From positions 1,550,001 to 1,614,000 of the forward strand of contig NZ_JQCR01000002.1 of NCBI RefSeq assembly GCF_000757885.1: DNA of 64,000 bases, written 5' to 3'. Shown here piece by piece: positions 26,954-34,803 of the stretch. Numbering within the stretch: position 1 is the stretch's first letter; each line of letters begins with the position of its first letter. The position numbers and the translations under genes are program-made. The notes below the pieces were generated by a model. It did no database searches. It saw nothing but the letters and a program-made list of their open reading frames with translations, and had not been told where the DNA came from. The stretch is from Paenibacillus wynnii. Lineage in GTDB: Bacteria > Bacillota > Bacilli > Paenibacillales > Paenibacillaceae.

Positions 26954-27400
26954 ATGGAACAGCAGAGGATAATAGAACAGGAAATGTATCGCAGAGCCAT
27001 TGAATTTATTCCTAAAAGGTACCCAAAAGGCTGGGGTGGTGTAGCAATAATTCATTCAGAAGACGAACAATATTTTACTAGTGTTTCTATTGAAACCGCT
27101 AATTCTAGTGTGGATTTATGTATTGAAGTAGGTGCAATGTGCGAGGCACATAAATGCAATGTACGTGTAACCCACTGTTTATGTGTTGTAAGAGATGATG
27201 AAAATAGTCCTTTTAAGGTACTTTCGCCTTGCGGTGTATGTCAAGAAAGATTACGTTTTTGGGGTGTAGATGTTAAGGTAGGTGTTACTACTCCAGATCA
27301 TTCGTTACATTTTGTGACCTTAAATGAATTACAGCCGTACCATTGGACGAATGCATATCCTGAAGAAGAGTTAGAACATTATCGTACGGTTTTAACTTAA
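26954..27400 (+). CDS. Cytidine-deaminase-like protein
   Basis: The 148-residue protein follows the cytidine deaminase fold: the zinc-site motif is VGAMCEAHK (C63, E64) and the second is SPCGVCQERL (C93, C96). In standard deaminases the first motif reads C/H-A-E; here Glu follows Cys directly, a variant also seen in a Bacillales subfamily. The substrate is probably a nucleoside or small base compound but is not known. AAAAGGAG precedes ATG 26954. The gene has lower GC content than the flanking ones. Confidence 0.8.
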   Translation: MEQQRIIEQEMYRRAIEFIPKRYPKGWGGVAIIHSEDEQYFTSVSIETANSSVDLCIEVGAMCEAHKCNVRVTHCLCVVRDDENSPFKVLSPCGVCQERLRFWGVDVKVGVTTPDHSLHFVTLNELQPYHWTNAYPEEELEHYRTVLT

Positions 27401-27403
27401 TAA

Positions 27404-27438
27404 AGCCTGCCCCATCCGTTTAATGGATGGGGCAGGCT
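27404..27438. terminator. Convergent terminator
   Basis: AGCCTGCCCCATCC and GGATGGGGCAGGCT form a 14-bp perfect stem between the convergent deaminase and cadA genes. The minus strand continues with TTTATTAAG, the plus strand with CATTCAATT, so it should work best for cadA. Confidence 0.8.
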
Positions 27439-27445
27439 CATTCAA

Positions 27446-29623
27446 TTAGGAATGAAATACATCACGTACCTTCAATGCCCGAACACTGTTAAGCACAGCC
27501 AATATGGTTACCCCTACATCGGAGAAGACGGCCTCCCACATGGTAGCATATCCGAAGGCACCCAATAGCAGGAAGATTGCCTTGACTCCCAATGCGAAGA
27601 TAATATTTTGCCATACGATGGTTCTTGTGCGCTTGGCAATACCGATGGCAACCGCGATCTTGGACGGCTCATCGTTCATAATCACGATATCCGCCGCTTC
27701 AATAGCTGCGTCCGAGCCCAATCCCCCCATAGCAATACCGACATCCGCTCTTGCCAATACAGGGGTATCATTGATCCCGTCACCGACAAAGATAATTTTC
27801 TCCCGTTGTGCTTTGAGTGACTCCAACCGTTCGATTTGTTCCACTTTATGCTGAGGCAGAAGCTCTGAGTAGACTTCATCTATCCCTAACTGTTTCGCTA
27901 CAGACTCTGCCACTGAAGCCGTATCGCCCGTCAGCATCACCGTCTTGGTGATACCCAGCCTCTTAAGGGCTTGAATCGCCCGGGCAGCATCCTCTTTCAC
28001 TTCATCCGCAATAACAAGAGAACCTGCGTACTGCTTGTCGATAGCGATGTGGACAGTGGTTCCCGCTTCCGCAGGTATCCGGTAAGGAATTCCCTCGCGT
28101 TCCATCAGTCTTGCATTACCCGCCAGCACAGTCTTTCCTTCTACGGATACCTCAATACCATGTCCGGATATTTCATTATAATTGCGTACAAGCTTATTAT
28201 TGATGACGGCATTATAGGCTTCCCGAATGGATTCTGCAATAGGGTGACTGGAGTGGCTTTCGGCATAAGCAGCCACCTGAAGTAGTTCGTTCTCTGAGCG
28301 TCCCTCAGCTGGGAAGATTCCGGTGACTTTGAACTGCCCTTTTGTCAATGTTCCTGTTTTGTCAAAAACCACAACTTTAACATCGCCCAGCGCCTCTAAA
28401 TAGTTGCTGCCTTTGATTAGGATACCGCTTTTTGAGGCCGCTCCAATCCCGCCAAAGAAACCGAGTGGAATTGAAACTACAAGGGCACAAGGACAAGAGA
28501 TGACAAGAAAGATCAGGGCACGGTAAATCCAGTCTGAAAAGGTTGCCCCGCTGATCAACAACGGAGGAACAACGGCTAGTATCAGCGCTGTAATCACAAC
28601 TACTGGTGTATAACTCCGTGCAAACTTACGTATGAAGTTTTCAGTTTTTGCTTTATGGCTGGATGCATTCTCAACCAATTCTAATATTTTGGAAACCGCT
28701 GATTCTCCGAACGTCTTAGTCACTTCTACGGTAATTACACCGTTCCGATTAATGAACCCGCTTAGTACAGTGCTGCCAAGCCCAACGGAACGCGGTACGG
28801 ATTCTCCCGTAAGAGCCGATGTATCCATCATGGTGCTGCCTTCGAGGATAATACCGTCCAGAGGAACCTTCTCACCGGGTTTAACCACAATCCGGTCCCC
28901 AATCGAAACTTCCTCCGGGGAGACACGCCGTGTATCCTCTCCCACCTTGAGGTTCGCACTCTCAGGGCGAATATCCATCAGTGCAGTGATCGATCTGCGG
29001 GAGCGGTTAACCGCTAAACCCTGAAATAATTCACCAATCTGATAGAATAGCATAACCGCAACACCTTCAGGATATTCACCAATGGCGAAGGCACCAATTG
29101 TAGCCAGTGCCATCAGGAAATTCTCGTCAAACACCTGACCCCGGACGATATTCTTAGCTGCCCGCCATACAATTTCACCGCCTACCACAAAATAGGCCAG
29201 CAGGAAAATCAGCAACTCTGTCAAACCACCTACAGGGAGCAGCATTCCTGCTGCCGCTAGAATACCACCGCCTGCCAGACGCAGTATGGTGCGGCGAGTA
29301 TTATTCTCCTCATGCTCATGAGCATGACTGTGCCCCTCTGAGTCAGTATGTGCATGTTGATGTTTCAAGCCCGCTCCAGCCTGCTTTGCTCTCAGTTTCA
29401 CATGCGGTTCAAGTGCGGTTACGGTTCTCTCCGCTTCAAATAAGGCAGATTCTGCATAACCTGCGGCAGTCTCCATCGTCAGTGTCTTGGTTGCAAAATT
29501 AACGGAGCAGTCGGACACGCCTTCAATATTCTTCACTTTGTCTTCAATTTTCATCGCGCAGTTCGCACAATCCAAACCTTCCAATATCCATTGGCGTTTC
29601 AAGCTCTGTTGAATGGTATTCAT
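27446..29623 (-). CDS. cadA: Heavy-metal P1B-type ATPase (Cd/Zn/Pb export)
   Basis: The 725-residue pump starts MNTIQQSLKRQWILEG (ATG 29621-29623, with GGGAGTGG upstream; the longer frame lacks a site). It has an N-terminal metal-binding domain with GLDCANCAMKIE, a His-rich linker (about residues 100-115; HQHAHTDSEGHSHAHEHEE), eight membrane helices with the CPC transport motif in ISCPCALV, the phosphorylation site DKTGTLTKG and the hinge GDGINDTPVLA. These mark zinc/cadmium/lead exporters. A sigma-A promoter and ArsR-type operator lie upstream. Confidence 0.95.
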   Translation of the reverse strand: MNTIQQSLKRQWILEGLDCANCAMKIEDKVKNIEGVSDCSVNFATKTLTMETAAGYAESALFEAERTVTALEPHVKLRAKQAGAGLKHQHAHTDSEGHSHAHEHEENNTRRTILRLAGGGILAAAGMLLPVGGLTELLIFLLAYFVVGGEIVWRAAKNIVRGQVFDENFLMALATIGAFAIGEYPEGVAVMLFYQIGELFQGLAVNRSRRSITALMDIRPESANLKVGEDTRRVSPEEVSIGDRIVVKPGEKVPLDGIILEGSTMMDTSALTGESVPRSVGLGSTVLSGFINRNGVITVEVTKTFGESAVSKILELVENASSHKAKTENFIRKFARSYTPVVVITALILAVVPPLLISGATFSDWIYRALIFLVISCPCALVVSIPLGFFGGIGAASKSGILIKGSNYLEALGDVKVVVFDKTGTLTKGQFKVTGIFPAEGRSENELLQVAAYAESHSSHPIAESIREAYNAVINNKLVRNYNEISGHGIEVSVEGKTVLAGNARLMEREGIPYRIPAEAGTTVHIAIDKQYAGSLVIADEVKEDAARAIQALKRLGITKTVMLTGDTASVAESVAKQLGIDEVYSELLPQHKVEQIERLESLKAQREKIIFVGDGINDTPVLARADVGIAMGGLGSDAAIEAADIVIMNDEPSKIAVAIGIAKRTRTIVWQNIIFALGVKAIFLLLGAFGYATMWEAVFSDVGVTILAVLNSVRALKVRDVFHS

Positions 29624-29649
29624 GTAGTCCCACTCCCTTATCACGCTAT

Positions 29650-29669
29650 ATATGAGCACTTATTCATAT
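29650..29669 (-). promoter_or_regulatory. CzrA/CadC-type operator of cadA
   Basis: ATATGAGCACTTATTCATAT is an imperfect dyad of the ATATGA-N8-TCATAT type bound by ArsR/SmtB zinc and cadmium sensors. It lies about 9 to 28 nt after the likely transcription start, where a bound repressor would block cadA transcription until metal appears. Confidence 0.75.
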
Positions 29670-29684
29670 GTTATTCTTACTTGT

Positions 29685-29714
29685 ATTATATTCCCTATCC
29701 TTTAACAGTGTCAA
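29685..29714 (-). promoter_or_regulatory. Sigma-A promoter of cadA
   Basis: TTGACA (29714-29709) and TATAAT (29690-29685) are both perfect, with an 18-bp spacer. The transcription start is expected near 29678, just before the operator. Confidence 0.88.
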
Positions 29715-29750
29715 TGCATGTCGAGTATAATTGGGTCCAATTATAAAAAT

Positions 29751-29774
29751 AAAAAAACCGCCCGAAGGCGGCCT
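29751..29774 (-). terminator. Intrinsic terminator after the ArsR-type gene
   Basis: On the minus strand GCCGCCTTCGGGCGG forms a tight tetraloop hairpin followed by TTTTTTT. It separates the regulator transcript from cadA, which has its own promoter. Confidence 0.88.
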
Positions 29775-29797
29775 TAGCATCGTATGTGGTTATGTGG

Positions 29798-30163
29798 TTA
29801 TTCGTGACTGATATGTTCATGCGTCTGCAAAAAAATCTGCTCTACATGGGCGTCATTCAGCGAGTAATAGACGGTCTTGCCTTCTTTGCGGCGTTTAACG
29901 ATACGCAGATTCCGCAGATAACGAAGCTGGTGGGATACCGCTGACTGCCCCATATCAAGAATGGTCGACAAATCATGTACACACAGTTCTTTTCGGGATA
30001 ATGCGTAAATAAGCCGCACTCTTGTGGGGTCACCCAATGCTTTGAACATCTCCGCCATTTTGTCGGTCGTTCCCCGGTCAGGCAGGATCAGCTCCAAAGA
30101 CTCCAATTCCAGCTCCGATCCGTTGCAGGTATTGTCACATTCCTCAATTGTTGCCGGTTCCAC
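29798..30163 (-). CDS. ArsR/SmtB-family metal-sensing repressor
   Basis: The 121-residue regulator has an N-terminal Cys pair (IEECDNTCNG), a winged helix (FKALGDPTRVRLIYALSRKELCVHDLSTIL, recognition helix QSAVSHQLRYLRNLRIV) and a C-terminal His-containing helix (DAHVEQIFLQTHEHISHE) of the alpha-5 metal-site type. This fits a cadmium/zinc sensor that represses cadA via the operator at 29650-29669. The start is uncertain: GTG 30163 gives the usual family length, ATG 30187 adds eight residues. Confidence 0.88.
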   Translation of the reverse strand: MEPATIEECDNTCNGSELELESLELILPDRGTTDKMAEMFKALGDPTRVRLIYALSRKELCVHDLSTILDMGQSAVSHQLRYLRNLRIVKRRKEGKTVYYSLNDAHVEQIFLQTHEHISHE

Positions 30164-30258
30164 GTCTCTCGCCCCCCGATGAATCATCCGGCACTGCCGG
30201 CTCCATATTCTATACATAATTATATGGAAAACTGCCTGCAAAGTCCATTCGGTGAGAT

Positions 30259-30993
30259 TTACACGGCCTTCCGATGGAAGGAGAGCAACCCTGCTGCGAA
30301 AAACAATACAAAACTCCCTAACACAACAACCAATAAACTCTCAAGCGGTAAATTAAGCGCGCCAAAATTTCCATCCGCTCCATAAGGAGACATTGCTATG
30401 AGCGGCTGTACCCATGGGTAGTATGGTCCGTATGTGGTGGAATTTGCCACCAGCATGTTCGGCAGTGTAAAGGTTACATTGAGGGCAAGAGGTGCTGCGA
30501 AGCTGCTCCACGCTTGAGATACAGCCAGCTGCAGCGCAGCAAGCGGTAAGGTCGCCAGCCAACTGCCTAGAATACGCGGAAGTACCATCTCCCAAGGAGG
30601 AGGCCCTCCGGCTTCACGCCACCAACCTACTCCCAGAAAACATAAGAGAAATAGTAGTTGTACTGCAGCCAGCAGAACCGCTGCTACTATAAACTTGGAT
30701 AAATAGACTGATCCTCTGGATACAGGCAAGGAGAGTAGCTGCTTCCAACCTCCATTATGATGCTCATAGCGGCATAAGAGTGCTGTGAACAGGCCGGACA
30801 ATATCGGCAAAAACAGCATCCCATGAATAGCTCCCATCACAGACAGTATAAATTCCCATGAAATCGGCCCCTCCTCAGATTGCGACATCCCCATAAGTAC
30901 GGCAAACGCTGGGCTGACCAGAATAAGAAGCCATAAATAGCGGCTGGACATTTTCACAATCTCTACAGACAATACTCTACCTATAGTTCTCAT
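30259..30993 (-). CDS. ABC-2 type permease (BcrB-like), second subunit
   Basis: A 244-residue permease starting MRTIGRVLSVEIVK at 30991-30993, two nt after the stop of the preceding permease; a longer frame into that gene is a shadow. It has six membrane helices (first about residues 15-35) and the cytoplasmic stretch LLCRYEHHNGGWKQLLSLPVSRGSVYLSKF, which matches ABC-2 antibiotic exporters. It is the last gene of the EAL-two-component-ABC group. Confidence 0.86.
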   Translation of the reverse strand: MRTIGRVLSVEIVKMSSRYLWLLILVSPAFAVLMGMSQSEEGPISWEFILSVMGAIHGMLFLPILSGLFTALLCRYEHHNGGWKQLLSLPVSRGSVYLSKFIVAAVLLAAVQLLFLLCFLGVGWWREAGGPPPWEMVLPRILGSWLATLPLAALQLAVSQAWSSFAAPLALNVTFTLPNMLVANSTTYGPYYPWVQPLIAMSPYGADGNFGALNLPLESLLVVVLGSFVLFFAAGLLSFHRKAV

Positions 30994-30995
30994 AC

Positions 30996-31712
30996 TCAGA
31001 TCACATCCTTCCGTGCGAAGTGCAGTGCTCCGGGTAGAAGAAGCAGCATTCCCAGTAGAACTCCAGATATGGAGTAGAACATAGGCTGAAGACTTTTCCA
31101 AGCTAAATACGGCCAGCCCAAGGGGACCCATTCCGGTAAATAAATAGAGAATAGCGACCCTATCGATAGGATCAATCCAAATGAAACGGATACTGCCTGA
31201 TTGCTGAATGTCAGCGACAGCCATAGCTGCAAGGCAAGAATGGGTAAGGCTGCACCATAAGGCCAAAGGCCGATGCGTACGATCTCTCCGTAAGGAATAG
31301 AATCCGTGCCAAAACCCAGGACAAGTCCTAGGGTCAATACCCCTGCTGATAATAGAACACAAGATATCGTCAGCAGAATTAGACAGAGAATTAACTTGGA
31401 CGAGAATACGGCAACACGAGATATCGGCAACGCCAGAAGCTGTTTCCATGAGCTAGTCTGATGTTCAATATTCGCCATTAACGAACAGATAAGTGTACTG
31501 CCTAAGTACAAAGCAACGGGAACAAAAAAAGAGATGTTTTCTAAAAGTGCTCCCCATAAATCCATTGCATACTCTTGCTTGATATAATCGTAGCGTAATC
31601 CAAAGTTCAAGGCCTGCATCGCTACCAGCCCGAGCGGCCCCAGACCTACCAAAAACCAAAGACCCTTGCCATGAATTTTCAACCAGTCCGCCGACATCAC
31701 GCGCCTAATCAT
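30996..31712 (-). CDS. ABC-2 type permease (BcrB-like), first subunit
   Basis: A 238-residue permease with six membrane helices and the same cytoplasmic motif as its neighbour (MANIEHQTSSWKQLLALPIS). It overlaps the end of the ATPase gene by 8 nt. The two permeases are paralogs and probably form a heterodimeric channel with the ATPase as in bacitracin or lantibiotic self-protection exporters. Confidence 0.86.
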   Translation of the reverse strand: MIRRVMSADWLKIHGKGLWFLVGLGPLGLVAMQALNFGLRYDYIKQEYAMDLWGALLENISFFVPVALYLGSTLICSLMANIEHQTSSWKQLLALPISRVAVFSSKLILCLILLTISCVLLSAGVLTLGLVLGFGTDSIPYGEIVRIGLWPYGAALPILALQLWLSLTFSNQAVSVSFGLILSIGSLFSIYLPEWVPLGWPYLAWKSLQPMFYSISGVLLGMLLLLPGALHFARKDVI

Positions 31713-32619
31713 GGCTTACCCCGCCCACAACCTGCAGGAAGAATTCCTCCAACGATTGTCTTCGTTCTTCCACACGGTAAATAGCATGCCCCTTCTCTAC
31801 CAGGACTTTAACCAGTTGGGCCACTGTGGTGTCATTCATCCGGGTGAAGCAGAGTGTTCCATTCTGAAGCACTCCTGCATATCCTTGATTCTCCACGAAG
31901 GATAGAGCCATCTCCGGTTCGGAGACCACCAGTCTCATCTCACCGGCTGCCCGCTGCTGGAGATTGGTAATGCTGTCCTGATAGACCATGCTTCCTTGGT
32001 GAAGGATGCCTACGGTATTTGCCATTAGTTCAATCTCGCTTAACAGGTGGCTGGATACCAGAACCGTTATCCCATGCTCCTTCGGCATCTGCTTAATCAG
32101 ATCACGAATTTCCTGAATGCCGGATGGATCAAGCCCGTTGGTCGGTTCGTCCAGAATAAGCAACTCGGGATTGCCAAGCAGTGCAGAGGCTATACCAAGA
32201 CGTTGCTTCATGCCGAGTGAGAATCCTTTCACAGGGCGCTTTTCTTCCCCCGTTAACGAGACAATATCCAATACCTCTGAAATCCTAGACTTGGGAACAT
32301 TCAATATCCGCCGAATAACCTCCAGATTCTGAATCGCCGTAAGGTGCCCATAATAAGAGGGCGACTCAACCAACGACCCTACTTTGCGCAGGATATTCAT
32401 CTTTTCATGTCTAAGATCCTTGCCGAATATTTCAATCGTTCCGGCAGTTGGCGCGATCAGACCCAGAAGCAGGCGTATGGTTGTAGTCTTTCCTGCACCG
32501 TTTGGCCCAAGGAAACCGTAAATCTCACCTTTACGGATGTTCAGATTCAAATCCTTCACAGCCGCCCGGCCTTTGTATTTCTTCAACAAACCTGTAGTTT
32601 CAATAATGGTTTCACTCAT
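31705..32619 (-). CDS. ABC transporter ATP-binding protein (BcrA-like)
   Basis: The 304-residue ATPase starts MSETIIETTGLLKKY (ATG 32617-32619, GAGGTG upstream). Walker A is GPNGAGKTT, the signature is FSLGMKQRLGIASALLG, Walker B is LLILDEPTNGLDPSG, and the H-loop is SSHLLSEIE. A ~85-residue C-terminal extension is typical of bacitracin and lantibiotic exporters. The gene stands directly after the two-component genes, 70 nt from the kinase end, and overlaps the first permease. Confidence 0.92.
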   Translation of the reverse strand: MSETIIETTGLLKKYKGRAAVKDLNLNIRKGEIYGFLGPNGAGKTTTIRLLLGLIAPTAGTIEIFGKDLRHEKMNILRKVGSLVESPSYYGHLTAIQNLEVIRRILNVPKSRISEVLDIVSLTGEEKRPVKGFSLGMKQRLGIASALLGNPELLILDEPTNGLDPSGIQEIRDLIKQMPKEHGITVLVSSHLLSEIELMANTVGILHQGSMVYQDSITNLQQRAAGEMRLVVSEPEMALSFVENQGYAGVLQNGTLCFTRMNDTTVAQLVKVLVEKGHAIYRVEERRQSLEEFFLQVVGGVSHD

Positions 32620-32676
32620 TGTATTCACCTCGGTATACAGCTTAGCTCTCCGAGGTTAAAAGGATGGCGGGGTTAA

Positions 32677-32693
32677 GTTTAAGTTTTGTTTAA
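32677..32693 (-). promoter_or_regulatory. Candidate response-regulator site upstream of the ABC genes
   Basis: On the minus strand TTAAAC (32693-32688) is repeated 11 bp later (32682-32677), followed by TTAAC (32676-32672). Direct hexamers one helical turn apart are what OmpR-family regulators bind. It overlaps the end of the kinase gene, 60-75 nt before the ATPase start. Confidence 0.45.
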
Positions 32694-34132
32694 ATATTCG
32701 TAAGAGCAGGAGAGTAAATCACAATCGAGGTGCCCGTTGACGAACTTTCGACTTCCCATTTCAGGTTCATTCGGGAAAGGAGCAAATCTACGATAGATAA
32801 TCCCAGACCTGCACCTTTAGTGTTGGGATCGCTATTCATGCCGCTTCCGTGATCTGAGATAACAATAGCGTGTATCCCCTTGCGGATTTGTGTGGATAAT
32901 CCCACATAAAGGCCCCTGTGTGCATGCCGCATAATATTCTGGTACAAATTATCAAGGACACGTCGAAACCAGATTTCATCAACCTCCCAATAGATCGATT
33001 CCTCGTCCAGTTCGATTTCTGCAGAGAAACCTTCCCTCTCCCAAAGCGGATACCATGCCGCTGCACTTTCCCTCAGTAGCCGAAGGATATCCTTTCTCTC
33101 CAGCTTCAATGAAATTCTGCCGCTTGTCAGCAGGTTGTAGGACAGCAGATTGTCCATTAGAACACTGAGGTCGGCAATACGCTCATCCATAAGAATTAGG
33201 GACCGCGCACCCTCTTCCGACAGCTTTTCCTTTCCCAGATTATATACATGACTACGGATAACCGTAAGCGGAGTCCGCAAATCATGCGACAAATCAGAGA
33301 TCAGACGCTTGCGCAGTTGCTCCTCATCTAATTCTCTCCTGCGGCTGTCCTTAAGCTCAATTACCATCGTGTTGAAAGCTTCCTCAAGCTTGCCAATTTC
33401 ATCAGTCTTACCCTTCTGGATCAGTCCGGGAAAGCCGTCTTTCTCAGCCCTTGTCATGGCGGTCTGCAAACGCAGTAACCGTCTGCGAATTCTATCAAAA
33501 AACAGCCAGGACACAACTGCGAAGCCCAGAAATAGAACCAGCAGAACCGTACCGTAAATAATAACGGGGGCCGGAGAAGGCCTTACTACTTGAAGCAACG
33601 AACGGGGAATTTGCATCACCATGAAGCCTTGTCCAAGCTCGGCCTTATCCCCAACAAAGGCAACTACTGTAAACGGATTACTATCCGTGCTTGCCTTCAT
33701 AAAGGCGATAGACTCGGTTGCAGTCCATTTAACGGGGATATGAGCTTCATCGACAGCATCCTCTACTACAGCAGAATGTGGAGATGCGACATGTTTCAAT
33801 TCTCCTTGTCCATTCACCCAGAACATTAAAGCACTGGTATAGCTTTCACTTAGCTGCCGCAACTGTTCATTCACCTCTTCAGGCGAGGCATCCTTTAGCT
33901 GAAGTGCCTCCGTGTGCCACATTTGCTCCAGCTTTTCCCCGTTGGTATAGAGCTCCGCCTCCGCTGTCAGGTTGGATGTAGGCTTATCTATAATTAATTC
34001 ATTAACAAAATTGTAGAGGATATAGCTCAGCGGGAAAACAATAGGCAGAAAGAGTAACGCCACCATAATGATTAGAAGGTAGCGGAATAAAAGCGATTGT
34101 CTGAACGAGTAGAATCTCTTGTTTTTTGTCAT
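32690..34132 (-). CDS. Sensor histidine kinase
   Basis: The 480-residue kinase has two membrane helices (~residues 14-42 and 188-212) around a ~145-residue extracellular sensor domain, a HAMP segment (~213-265), the phosphoacceptor H283 in LISDLSHDLRTPLTVIRSH, and a C-terminal ATPase region with SDHGSGMN and KGAGLGLSIV. The large sensor domain differs from the short intramembrane kinases of the BceS type. Its start overlaps the response regulator stop by 4 nt. Confidence 0.93.
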   Translation of the reverse strand: MTKNKRFYSFRQSLLFRYLLIIMVALLFLPIVFPLSYILYNFVNELIIDKPTSNLTAEAELYTNGEKLEQMWHTEALQLKDASPEEVNEQLRQLSESYTSALMFWVNGQGELKHVASPHSAVVEDAVDEAHIPVKWTATESIAFMKASTDSNPFTVVAFVGDKAELGQGFMVMQIPRSLLQVVRPSPAPVIIYGTVLLVLFLGFAVVSWLFFDRIRRRLLRLQTAMTRAEKDGFPGLIQKGKTDEIGKLEEAFNTMVIELKDSRRRELDEEQLRKRLISDLSHDLRTPLTVIRSHVYNLGKEKLSEEGARSLILMDERIADLSVLMDNLLSYNLLTSGRISLKLERKDILRLLRESAAAWYPLWEREGFSAEIELDEESIYWEVDEIWFRRVLDNLYQNIMRHAHRGLYVGLSTQIRKGIHAIVISDHGSGMNSDPNTKGAGLGLSIVDLLLSRMNLKWEVESSSTGTSIVIYSPALTNI

Positions 34133-34803
34133 GCCCTTACCCGGTAGCCCACACCGCGAATGGTCTCAATGATTTGCGGTGTAGCGGGATCCAACTCCAA
34201 TTTTTCACGCAGATATCGGATATGGACCATCAAGGTTTTATCACCCTCCATATAAAGCTCACCCCATACCGCTTCATATATTTGTTCCTTCGTCATAATC
34301 TGATTTAAATGCCGCAATAAATAAAAGAAAATCTGATATTGCTTGCCGGTTAGCCGTATTTCATCTCCGTTCTCGGCATGGACAATGCGGTTTTCTTCTT
34401 CATATATAATAAGATGCTTCAATAATAGTTCTTCTGAGCCAGAAGATCCTGCGCGTCTAAGAAGCACTTCTATCCGTGCTGCCAGTTCTTCAGGGTGAAA
34501 AGGCTTCGTTAAATAGTCGTCAGCAAATTGCAGTCCCTGCAGCTTATCATCAATAGAGGTTCTGGCAGAAAGCATCAATATGGGCAGCTTGGGATACGCC
34601 TTCTTCAACCGCTGGCCCACCGTAAAACCATCCAAGCCGGGGAGCATAACATCAAGAATCGCCAACTGGCAGCCCTCTGCCTGCTCCATGGCTTCTTCTC
34701 CGCTCCGCAGCCACCGTACAGTGTAATTCCGCTCAATTAAATCAGCCGTTACCACACTGCCGATCTCTTTGTCATCCTCGATATACAACAACGTAGTGCT
34801 CAT
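34129..34803 (-). CDS. OmpR/PhoB-family response regulator
   Basis: The 224-residue regulator has the receiver acidic pair in LLYIEDDKEIG, the phosphorylation site D51 in LAILDVMLPGLDGF, the conserved Lys in DDYLTKPFHPEEL and a winged-helix DNA-binding domain (~130-224; IYEAVWGELYMEGDKTLMV). Both ends overlap neighbours by 4 nt (EAL gene upstream, kinase downstream), so the three are translationally coupled. It likely controls the ABC genes. Confidence 0.94.
   Translation of the reverse strand: MSTTLLYIEDDKEIGSVVTADLIERNYTVRWLRSGEEAMEQAEGCQLAILDVMLPGLDGFTVGQRLKKAYPKLPILMLSARTSIDDKLQGLQFADDYLTKPFHPEELAARIEVLLRRAGSSGSEELLLKHLIIYEEENRIVHAENGDEIRLTGKQYQIFFYLLRHLNQIMTKEQIYEAVWGELYMEGDKTLMVHIRYLREKLELDPATPQIIETIRGVGYRVRA

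Noticed and set aside
30994..31449. A longer start for the second ABC permease, extending into the preceding gene
   Set aside because: The extension overlaps the first permease in another frame; the natural start MRTIGRVLSVE lies 2 nt after that gene's stop.
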